From Catenulispora sp. GP43 (GTDB taxonomy: Bacteria; Actinomycetota; Actinomycetes; Streptomycetales; Catenulisporaceae): DNA of 64,000 nt. How positions within the stretch are numbered: the stretch's first letter is position 1; each line of letters starts with the position of its first letter. This document shows positions 57,275 to 64,000 of the stretch, in pieces. The notes below the pieces were generated by a model. That model did not search any database, was not told where the DNA came from, and saw only the letters and a program-made list of their open reading frames with translations. The position numbers and the translations under genes were made by a program. Location of the stretch: assembly GCF_041260665.1 (NCBI RefSeq), contig NZ_JBGCCT010000031.1:62001-126000 (forward strand), in the 5' to 3' direction.

Positions 57275-58261
57275 ATGTCCTCACCGACCAGCACGCTGTC
57301 GACCGCGTCCCAGCAAGGACGCGGCGGCACAGCCGCGAAGAAGAAGACCGACGCCGGCCGGCCGGCCAAGGTCCGCCGCGGCGGACGCCGCCGCACCAAC
57401 GGCGCGGCCTACCTCATGCTCAGCCCCTGGATCCTCGGCACGGTCGGGGTCCTGCTGCTGCCGCTGCTGTATTCGCTCTACCTCTCGTTCACGCAGTACG
57501 ACCTGCTCAGCCGGCCGCACTGGGTCGGCCTGCAGAACTACCGCGAGATGTTCACCGCCGACCCGCGCTTCGTGCACTCGATCTGGGTGACCGTGCAGTA
57601 CGTCCTCGCCTCGGCACCGCTGAAGCTGCTCACGGCGCTCGGGGTCGCGCTGCTGCTGGCCCGGCCGCGCAAGGGCCAGGGCCTGTACCGGGCCCTGTTC
57701 TACCTGCCCTCGCTGCTGGGCACCAGCGTGGCGATCGCGATCGTGTGGCAGGGCACGTTCGACGTGAACGGTCCCTTCAACCAGTTCCTGAACCTGTTCG
57801 GCATCAAGGGCGGCGCATGGGTCTCGGACCCCTCCACCGTCCGGTGGGTGATCGTGGGCCTGGCGATGTGGCAGTTCGGCGCCCCGATGGTGATCTTCCT
57901 GGCCGGGCTCAAGCAGATCCCGGCCGAACTGTACGAGGCCGCCGACGTGGACGGCGCCGGCCGCTGGCGCAAGTTCGCGTCCATCACGCTCCCGGCGCTG
58001 AGCCCGGTGATCCTGTTCAACCTGGTCGTGGAGATGATCGGGGCGTTCCAGGCCTTCACCCCGGCGCAGCTGGTCGGCGACGGACAGGGCGGCCCGGTGG
58101 ACTCCACCTTGTTCTACACGCTCTACCTGTATCAGAAGGCGTTCACCGAGCAGCAGATGGGCTACGCCGCGGCGATGGCCTGGGTGCTGATCCTGGGGCT
58201 GAGCGTCCTGACCGGACTGCTGTTCTGGTCGTCCCGCTTCTGGGTGCACTACGGAGACTGA
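57275..58261 (+). CDS. ABC sugar importer, permease 1 (MalF/UgpA-like)
   Basis: This 328-aa inner-membrane permease has six helices, among them LGTVGVLLLPLLYSLYLSFT and FHSIW-type periplasmic loops. The EAA loop that contacts the ATPase is YEAADVDGAGRWRKFASITL, followed by P-A-L-S-P. The cytoplasmic N terminus of about 45 residues is basic and repetitive (KKKTDAGRPAKVRRGGRRRT). It starts 18 nt after the binding protein and precedes permease 2 by 7 nt, forming one operon. Confidence 0.93.
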   Translation: MSSPTSTLSTASQQGRGGTAAKKKTDAGRPAKVRRGGRRRTNGAAYLMLSPWILGTVGVLLLPLLYSLYLSFTQYDLLSRPHWVGLQNYREMFTADPRFVHSIWVTVQYVLASAPLKLLTALGVALLLARPRKGQGLYRALFYLPSLLGTSVAIAIVWQGTFDVNGPFNQFLNLFGIKGGAWVSDPSTVRWVIVGLAMWQFGAPMVIFLAGLKQIPAELYEAADVDGAGRWRKFASITLPALSPVILFNLVVEMIGAFQAFTPAQLVGDGQGGPVDSTLFYTLYLYQKAFTEQQMGYAAAMAWVLILGLSVLTGLLFWSSRFWVHYGD

Positions 58262-58268
58262 CACCGCC

Positions 58269-59162
58269 ATGACCGCGAACACCTTACAGACCCCCGCACG
58301 CCCGCGACCGCGCTCCGACCAGCGCGTACTGGCGCGCCTGCGCCCGATGCTGTGGCACGTCACCGTGCTGGTGCTGCTGCTGTTCCTGCTGTACCCGGTG
58401 CTGTGGATGGTCGGCTCCTCGTTCAAGCCGACCCAGGACATCATCTCCACGCTGTCCCCGTGGCCCGTGCACTTCGCGGGGTCCAACTACAGCACCGGCT
58501 GGCAGGGCTCGGCCGGGACCACGTTCAGCACGTACTTCCTGAACTCCGCCCTGGTCGCGCTCGGCGCGGTGATCGGGAACACGGCCAGCTGCTCGATCAC
58601 CGCCTACGCCATGGCCCGCCTGGAGTTCCGGGGCCGGGCCCTGGTGACCGGCCTGGCCGTCGGCATGCTGCTGATGCCCAAGGAGGTGCTGCTGATCCCG
58701 CAGTACCTGCTGTTCCACAAGCTCGGCTGGGTGGACACCGACCTGCCGCTGATCGTGCCGAAGTTCCTGGCCGTGGACGCGTTCTTCGTGTTCCTGAACC
58801 TGCAGTTCATGCGCGGCCTGCCGCGGGAGTTGGACGACGCGGCGGCCCTGGACGGCTGCGGTCCGTTCCGCACCTTCCGCTACATCCTGCTCCCCCTCAT
58901 CCGCCCGGCCATGGCCACCACGGCCATCTTCACCTTCATCTGGACCTGGAACGACTACTTCAGCCAGCTGATCTACCTGAACAGCCCGGACAAGCAGACC
59001 ATGCCGGTGGGGCTGCGGATGTTCCTGGACGCCACCTCCGGATCGGAGCTGGGGCCGATGTTCGCGATGGCGACCGTCAGCCTGGCGCCGCTGTTCGCCC
59101 TGTTCGTGTTCTTCCAGCGCAACCTCGTCCAGGGCATCGCCACCACCGGTTTCAAGGGCTGA
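58269..59162 (+). CDS. ABC sugar importer, permease 2 (MalG/UgpE-like)
   Basis: This 297-aa inner-membrane permease has six helices, beginning WHVTVLVLLLFLLYPVLWMV, with G-S-S-F-K-P characteristic of the family. The EAA loop is LDDAAALDGCGPFRTFRYIL with L-P-L-I-R-P. It pairs with permease 1 to form the translocation channel. The segment TFIWTWNDYFSQLIYLNS is a typical helix-5 motif. It is followed 106 bp later by the secreted enzyme gene, with no terminator seen between them. Confidence 0.93.
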   Translation: MTANTLQTPARPRPRSDQRVLARLRPMLWHVTVLVLLLFLLYPVLWMVGSSFKPTQDIISTLSPWPVHFAGSNYSTGWQGSAGTTFSTYFLNSALVALGAVIGNTASCSITAYAMARLEFRGRALVTGLAVGMLLMPKEVLLIPQYLLFHKLGWVDTDLPLIVPKFLAVDAFFVFLNLQFMRGLPRELDDAAALDGCGPFRTFRYILLPLIRPAMATTAIFTFIWTWNDYFSQLIYLNSPDKQTMPVGLRMFLDATSGSELGPMFAMATVSLAPLFALFVFFQRNLVQGIATTGFKG

Positions 59163-59268
59163 GCCGCAGAGCTCGGCCCCGAGCACCAAGCACCGACCGC
59201 TAAGCACCCACCACACCCGAACGCCGATTGTGGGTCCCCCCATGCCCGAAGAAAGGAAACACCCCCTC

Positions 59269-61260
59269 ATGGCACGTCGATCCCCCTACCGCCTCGCGGT
59301 GCTCGCGGCGGCCGCCGCCGTCGCCGCCGTGGCCTTCGCACCCGGCGCCGGAGCCGCCGCCCCAGCCCCGGCGACGGCAACGGTCAAGCCGGTGCTGCCG
59401 GCCGACCTGAGCGTGCACCTCGGCGACATCCCCGACGGCCCCGGCGTCTACCCGGCCGTCCTGAAGGACGCCGTCCAGAAGGCGATCGCGCACCAGAGCA
59501 CGGCCGGCTCCTTCGAGATCCAGAACAAGACCAAGGACCTCGGCGACAACTCGCTCGGCGTGTCCAGCCTGCTCGCGCTGTACTACTCGCAGACCCACGA
59601 CGCGAGCATCATCCCGGCCTTCCAGAAGAGCATCGACTGGTACCTGGCCAACCGCGTCTACACCACGGACAACCCCGGCGACGTGACCATGGCGAAGCTG
59701 AACACCGGGTTCCCCTACGCGGCGTACGAGCCCTACACCCTGGCCGACGGCGGCCCCGGCGACTGGCCGACCACGGTCTGGGCGCTGCTGCACACCGACA
59801 ACGTCCTGCAGTACGCCGACAGCATGCTGCGCCCGGACCAGCAGAACGCGCTGGAGAACCTCGGCGTGGGCTACTGGAAGTGGCTGACGCAGGCCTCGCA
59901 GTACAACCCGCAGGACGCCGACAACCAGGCCATCGGCTCGGTGGACGGCGCGATCCAGCTCTCCCAGCAGCTGACCCGGCTGGGCCGCCAGGACCTGGCC
60001 GCCGGCCTGGAGCAGCAGGCGATGGACACCTTCACGACCAAGGTGCGCCCGCTGAAGGAGTGCGACCGCGGCTACTGCTTCTACCCCGAGCACTCCGGCG
60101 GCTTCGACCAGAACTACGGCGCCATCTCCATCAGCTTCCTGTGGCGCGGCTGGCAGCTCACCGGCGACAGGCGGTTCTACGACGACGGCCTGGAGATGTC
60201 CGAGTACCTGGACATGCGGCTGTCGGCGCGCGGATTCGACTACGGCGGCCCGCGCCACAACGAGGACCACCCCGGGTACGAGGCGCTGTACGGCCTGCAG
60301 CACTACAGCGGCATCGTGAAGGACGACCTGGGCCGCTACCTGGGCACCTCGACCATCCCGTACTACCACGTGGGCACCGAGCCGGACCACGTCGTCACCC
60401 CGGACGGCCACGTCGCCTTCATCACCGTCTGGCAGATGACCGACCCCGGGAGCTGGTACCAGGGCTCGCAGACCGTGAACACCGCCTACAAGCTGCGCCA
60501 GGGCGCCGGCTCTCTGGTCCTGGACCAGAACCAGGTGCCGTACCTGGTCACCGCCGGGAACGCCGACGTGATCGACGCCGCCGCCTCCGGGCAGCAGTCC
60601 ATCGGCCCGGCCTGGACCGACCCCACCGGCACGCACTTCTTCACCCCGGCGCCGAACACCACGCCGATCAGCGTCCCGCTGCCCTCGCAGGGCTTCCAGG
60701 GCCGCATGGTCGTGCAGCAGATGGTCGGCCCGAACGGGACCACGGTACCCGTGACCACGCTGTACCGGGTCGGCGACGGGACGGTGCGCATCACCGCGTC
60801 GGTGCCGGCGGCCGCGCTGCCCGCGGGCGTGTCGGTCTCCTACGTCACCGGCCTGCCCTACCTGACCGATCTGCCGGGCTCGGCGGCACCGACCGCGCCG
60901 ACGCAAAGCTCGGTGCAGCAGAAGATCCTGGGCGTGACCGGCCTGACCTCCGGCACCGCGCTGTCCTTCGGCACCGACGGCGGCACGCTGTCCGACCCGG
61001 CCGGGATCAGCGCCGGACCGCTGGCGATCACCTCGCCCTACGGCGTCACGGTGACCAATCCGGGCGACGCCGCGACGAACGACTACAGCAGCTCCGCGAC
61101 GCTGGGCAAGGTGCTGGAGGCCTACAGCACGGCCCTGGACTCCAACCCGAATGTCGGGTGGGCCAAGACGCAGCAGACGAACCTGGTGCAGGCGCCGGCG
61201 CACCGGCGCGGTCCGCTGCTGACGATGGATGTGACCTTCGGGGCCGCGTCGGCCAGCTGA
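59269..61260 (+). CDS. Secreted all-alpha (toroid-like) polysaccharide enzyme of unknown specificity
   Basis: This is a 663-aa exported protein. A Tat/Sec-type signal (ARRSPYRLAVLAAAAAVAAV, cleavage near GAGA-AAP) precedes an all-helical domain of about 400 residues. Its repeating hairpins (SSLLALYYSQTHDASIIPAF, SIDWYLANRVYTTD, DWPTTVWALLHTDNVLQYAD) suggest an (alpha/alpha) toroid, as in many glycoside hydrolases and polysaccharide lyases. Possible active-site clusters are GGFDQNYGAISISFLWRGWQ and GGPRHNEDHPGYEALYGLQH. The C-terminal 200 residues are beta-rich (FQGRMVVQQMVGPNGTTVPV), as in lyase sandwich domains. I do not recognise the family. Its place directly after the importer suggests it supplies the imported sugar. 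Confidence 0.75.
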   Translation: MARRSPYRLAVLAAAAAVAAVAFAPGAGAAAPAPATATVKPVLPADLSVHLGDIPDGPGVYPAVLKDAVQKAIAHQSTAGSFEIQNKTKDLGDNSLGVSSLLALYYSQTHDASIIPAFQKSIDWYLANRVYTTDNPGDVTMAKLNTGFPYAAYEPYTLADGGPGDWPTTVWALLHTDNVLQYADSMLRPDQQNALENLGVGYWKWLTQASQYNPQDADNQAIGSVDGAIQLSQQLTRLGRQDLAAGLEQQAMDTFTTKVRPLKECDRGYCFYPEHSGGFDQNYGAISISFLWRGWQLTGDRRFYDDGLEMSEYLDMRLSARGFDYGGPRHNEDHPGYEALYGLQHYSGIVKDDLGRYLGTSTIPYYHVGTEPDHVVTPDGHVAFITVWQMTDPGSWYQGSQTVNTAYKLRQGAGSLVLDQNQVPYLVTAGNADVIDAAASGQQSIGPAWTDPTGTHFFTPAPNTTPISVPLPSQGFQGRMVVQQMVGPNGTTVPVTTLYRVGDGTVRITASVPAAALPAGVSVSYVTGLPYLTDLPGSAAPTAPTQSSVQQKILGVTGLTSGTALSFGTDGGTLSDPAGISAGPLAITSPYGVTVTNPGDAATNDYSSSATLGKVLEAYSTALDSNPNVGWAKTQQTNLVQAPAHRRGPLLTMDVTFGAASAS

Positions 61261-61281
61261 CGACGGTCAGCCGACGACGAG

Positions 61282-61710
61282 TCAGCCGACGACCGTCCCG
61301 CCCCATTCCGCGGGATCCACGTCCCGCACGCTCTGACAGAACTCCCACCGGTGCCCGGCCAGGTCGTCGACCGTGAACTGGAGCTCGCCGAACGGCTGCT
61401 CGGCGAGCTCGGCGACGATCGGGGCACCGTGGGACTTCACCCGCTCGTACAGCGCCCGCACGTCCTCGACCCGCACCTTCAGCAGGTGCGTCTCGACGCC
61501 TGGCTGCGGCGCCGTACGCGGCCCGTGCACGTCGGCGATGATGACGGCGCCGTCCTCGCCGATGCGCATCTGCGAGCGGTGGTCCTCGCCGATGCGGATG
61601 CGCTCGGCGAAGCCGAAGACCTCCGTCAGCCACTCCACGGCGGCTCGCACATCCGGGTAGACCAGCACCGGGATCACGGTCGCGGACGGGATCGAGCGAT
61701 TCGACTTCAC
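61282..61710 (-). CDS. VOC/glyoxalase-fold protein
   Basis: This is a 142-aa single-repeat vicinal-oxygen-chelate protein. The beta-alpha-beta-beta-beta pattern reads VIPVLVYPDVRAAVEWLTEV with FGFAERIRIG, then GAVIIADVHGP, and the second half LLKVRVEDVRALYERVKSHG, ELQFTVDDLAGHRWEFCQSV. Members are metal-dependent isomerases, dioxygenases or resistance proteins, and function cannot be told. GTG 61710 is exactly 7 nt after TAGCGT (61718-61723, minus strand), a leaderless box. The longer in-frame reading to 61740 is therefore unlikely. Confidence 0.85.
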   Translation of the reverse strand: MKSNRSIPSATVIPVLVYPDVRAAVEWLTEVFGFAERIRIGEDHRSQMRIGEDGAVIIADVHGPRTAPQPGVETHLLKVRVEDVRALYERVKSHGAPIVAELAEQPFGELQFTVDDLAGHRWEFCQSVRDVDPAEWGGTVVG

Positions 61711-61845
61711 CGGACCCACGCTAGCCGTGCCCACCGACAAACGCCCGCCGGCAGATGTCCGCAGGCGAACACCCGCCGACCAACGCGCGGCCGGCGCGAG
61801 CGGCCCCTGTAGAAGCCGCCCGCGCCGGTCATGGTGAAGGTCCGA

Positions 61846-64000
61846 TCAGCTCAGCGTGAACGGCGCCGACAGGTCGACGTCGTACGGCGTGGTGTCAGCC
61901 TCCTTGTCGATCTGCAGCACGTACCCGCCCGGCTCGACGGTCGGCGGCCCGGAGGCGTCGATGTCGCCCTGGCTGCGGGCCAGCGCCGAGGCCGGGAAGG
62001 TGACCTTCACGCTCTGCGACGCCCCGGCGGCCAGGGTCACCCGCGTGAACCCGACCAGGCGCTGCGGCGGCTCGGCCGAGGAGCTGACCGGCTGGGCCAC
62101 GTACAGCGGCACCACATCGGTCCCCGTTCGAGTACCGGTGTTGGCAACGGTGAGCGTCGCGGTGAGACTGCCGCGCGCCGAGGCGCTCGGCGTCACCGAC
62201 AGCCCCGAGTGGCTGAAGGTGGTGTAGGAGAGCCCGTACCCGAAGGGGTAGAGCGGGTTGTAGGCGTGTCCGGGCCCGGATCCGGTCCCGGGCAGCTGGT
62301 CGAAGAACTTGGGCTCGTCGCCCAGCGGGGACGGCGCGCTCCCGTCGAAGTCCCCGCCGACCGCCGGCGCGTCGGACGGCCAGCTGATCGACAGGTGCCC
62401 GCTGGGGTCGGTCTTGCCGAACAGCACGTCCGCCACGGCCTGCCCGGCCTCGGTGCTGCCCTGGTAGGCCATCAGCACCGCGTCGGCCTTCTCCGCCGAG
62501 CCCAGGCCGACCGGGCGGCCGGCCTCGACCACGACGATCACCGGCTTGCCGGTCGCCTCCAGCGCCGAGATCAGCGCCTGCTGGTCGGCCGGCAGCGCCG
62601 GGGCCGGGTTGTCGCCGAGTCCTTCGGCGTACGCCTTCTCCCCGACCACCGCGACGTACGCGTCGGTGTTCGGCGCGGCGGCCACCGCGGCGGCCTGGTC
62701 GGGGATGGACGTGGCGTGGGTGTCGGCGCCCAGGATCCCGGTCTGCACCGTGGTGCCCGGCGGGATCTGGTCCGGGGAGCCCATGCAGCACACGTGCCCG
62801 GCGCCGGCGACACCCTGCCAGCTCACGCTCCAGCCGCCGAGCTGGTTGGTCATCGAGTCGGCGCTGGGACCGGTGACCACCACGCGGGCGCCGGCGGCCA
62901 GCGGCAGCACGCTGTTCTGGTCGCGCAGCAGCGTGATCGACTCCTGCGTGGCCTTCAGCGTCTGGTCGCGCCCGGAGGTCACCACGGCGTCGGCGGCCCC
63001 GGCGTTCAAGCACGGCTTGCCCGGATCGGCCACGCAGGGCTGGTCGAACAGGCCGAGCTGGAACTTCATGGTGAGGATGCGGCGCACCGCGTCGTTGATC
63101 GTCGACATCCTGATCTTGCCGTCGCCGACGTCCTGGATGATCGCGCTCTGCCACTGGTCCGGGCCGTTGACCTCCATGCTGATGTCCAGGCCCGCGTTCA
63201 CGGCCTCGGCCACCGCGTCGGGCAGGCTCGCCGCGATGTGGTACGAGGTCTGCAGGGCCTGCACGTCCTGGTAGTCGCTGATGATGACGCCCTTGAAGCC
63301 CATCTGGCCGCGCAGGATGTCGGTGAGCAGGTAGTGCGAGGAGGTGGCCGGGACTCCGTTGATGGAACCGGAGTCGACCATCACCGCGTCGGCGCCGGCG
63401 TTGATCGCCCCGGCGTAGGACGGCAGGATCGTGCTCTGCAGGTAGTTCAGCGGCAGCAGGGCCTCATTGCGGTCGTGGCCGTTGACCGACTCCGAATACC
63501 CCGCGAAGTGCTTGACGGTCGCGCTGACGTTCAGGCCGCCGGCCGGGGCCGGGGTCTGCAGGCCGGTAACGTTTGCGGCCCCCATCGCGGAGGACAGCGC
63601 CGGCTCCTCGGCCCACGTCTCGTAGGTACGGCCCCAGCGGTTGTCCCGCGCCAGGTCCTGCACCGGGGCGAAGGCCCAGGTCCAGCCGGTCGAGCGCAGG
63701 GCCGCGGCGGTCATCGCACCGCCGGCCTGGGCCGCGGCGGGATCCCAGGTCGCGCCCATGCCGATGGACTGCGGGAACAGCGGCGCCTGCCAGGGGTGGC
63801 CGAAGCCGTGGACGGCGTCGACGCCGAAGCTGAGCGGGATGTGCAGCCGCGAGTGGGCGATCGCGTACTGCTGGATCGTGTTGTAGTCGGCGGCCCAGTC
63901 CTGACCGGTGTTGCCGCTGGTCCCGCTCCCCGTGGTGTCCGCGGGGTTGTCGGTCCCGCCGGCCAGCACCGACCCGACGTTCTGGTCGATGATCGCCGAC
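61846..64000 (-). CDS. GH3 beta-glucosidase (runs off right edge)
   Basis: This is the C-terminal 718 or so residues of a family 3 glycoside hydrolase. The frame continues beyond base 64000, so the N terminus is missing. Visible blocks are the substrate barrel IPLSFGVDAVHGFGH, KHFAGYSESVNGHDRNEALL, the nucleophile Asp in MGFKGVIISDYQDVQALQTS, the alpha/beta sandwich VLPLAAGARVVVTGPSAD, and LVGFTRVTLAAGASQSVKVT of the fibronectin III-like C-terminal domain. Such enzymes remove terminal beta-glucose or xylose from oligosaccharides. Several Cys (CVADPGKPCLNAG, HVCCMGS) suit a secreted protein. It probably belongs to the carbohydrate locus. Confidence 0.92.
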   Translation of the reverse strand, partial: SAIIDQNVGSVLAGGTDNPADTTGSGTSGNTGQDWAADYNTIQQYAIAHSRLHIPLSFGVDAVHGFGHPWQAPLFPQSIGMGATWDPAAAQAGGAMTAAALRSTGWTWAFAPVQDLARDNRWGRTYETWAEEPALSSAMGAANVTGLQTPAPAGGLNVSATVKHFAGYSESVNGHDRNEALLPLNYLQSTILPSYAGAINAGADAVMVDSGSINGVPATSSHYLLTDILRGQMGFKGVIISDYQDVQALQTSYHIAASLPDAVAEAVNAGLDISMEVNGPDQWQSAIIQDVGDGKIRMSTINDAVRRILTMKFQLGLFDQPCVADPGKPCLNAGAADAVVTSGRDQTLKATQESITLLRDQNSVLPLAAGARVVVTGPSADSMTNQLGGWSVSWQGVAGAGHVCCMGSPDQIPPGTTVQTGILGADTHATSIPDQAAAVAAAPNTDAYVAVVGEKAYAEGLGDNPAPALPADQQALISALEATGKPVIVVVEAGRPVGLGSAEKADAVLMAYQGSTEAGQAVADVLFGKTDPSGHLSISWPSDAPAVGGDFDGSAPSPLGDEPKFFDQLPGTGSGPGHAYNPLYPFGYGLSYTTFSHSGLSVTPSASARGSLTATLTVANTGTRTGTDVVPLYVAQPVSSSAEPPQRLVGFTRVTLAAGASQSVKVTFPASALARSQGDIDASGPPTVEPGGYVLQIDKEADTTPYDVDLSAPFTLS

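Noticed and set aside
1-64000. CRISPR arrays, rRNA or tRNA genes, complete insertion sequences
   Set aside because: No regularly spaced direct repeats, cloverleaf-like segments or transposase genes with terminal repeats were recognised. Only a weak transposase-like relic is at 17323.

Overview
The window is high-GC, densely coded DNA from an actinomycete (Actinomycetota). Three things support this. It carries the conserved block hypothetical-tlyA-nadK-recN, with steA nearby. At least ten genes start directly 6-8 nt after a TANNNT-like -10 box, which indicates leaderless transcripts. It is also rich in LacI/TetR/LysR regulators, secreted hydrolases and ricin-type lectin modules. A sedolisin-type acid protease would fit a mildly acidophilic soil genus such as those of the Catenulisporales, but that is only a guess.

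Region 1 (1-5.3 kb) is a decaying stress island. It holds universal stress proteins, a CBS-pair protein, a zinc alcohol dehydrogenase, a cold-shock fragment and a histidine kinase. Several are broken by frameshift or truncation; the CBS protein, the tandem USP at 2695-3567 and two small proteins look intact.

Region 2 (5.5-13 kb) holds a MarR regulator, then two amidohydrolases and a SnoaL-like protein around a divergent promoter with a perfect inverted-repeat operator. A secreted S53 protease with duplicated C-terminal modules follows, and then an ATP-grasp ligase with a tiny overlapping ORF at its 5' end.

Region 3 (13-21 kb) has a secreted glutaminase-like (DUF4965-type) protein with a ricin domain, next to a LacI regulator and its probable operators. 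It also has a LysR/EamA divergent pair and an S33 peptidase.

Region 4 (20.9-33.7 kb) is the most unusual part. Five tightly spaced leftward genes encode proteins of about 378, 379, 1271, 763 and 1438 aa. The largest resembles DUF6603 proteins, the two smallest are tandem paralogues with an Ig-like core, and none has a visible signal peptide, membrane segment or known enzymatic motif. This looks like an uncharacterised multi-protein assembly. It lies directly beside steA, where steB would be expected.

Region 5 (34-50 kb) is mostly core genome: steA, recN, nadK, tlyA, a GT87 mannosyltransferase-like protein, an SCP2-like protein, a TetR plus CoA-transferase/racemase pair, a NagD-like HAD phosphatase, a TPR protein and a DUF1015 protein. 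A two-component system, a DUF1453 protein and a LacI gene sit between steA and recN.

Region 6 (50.3-64 kb) is a carbohydrate locus. A LacI repressor probably acts at three copies of a GTGACCGTTCAC-type site. These lie at its own start, before an ABC sugar importer operon with a secreted all-alpha enzyme, and between a PmoA-like gene and a Gfo/Idh/MocA oxidoreductase 4.5 kb away. A secreted GH3 beta-glucosidase runs off the right end.
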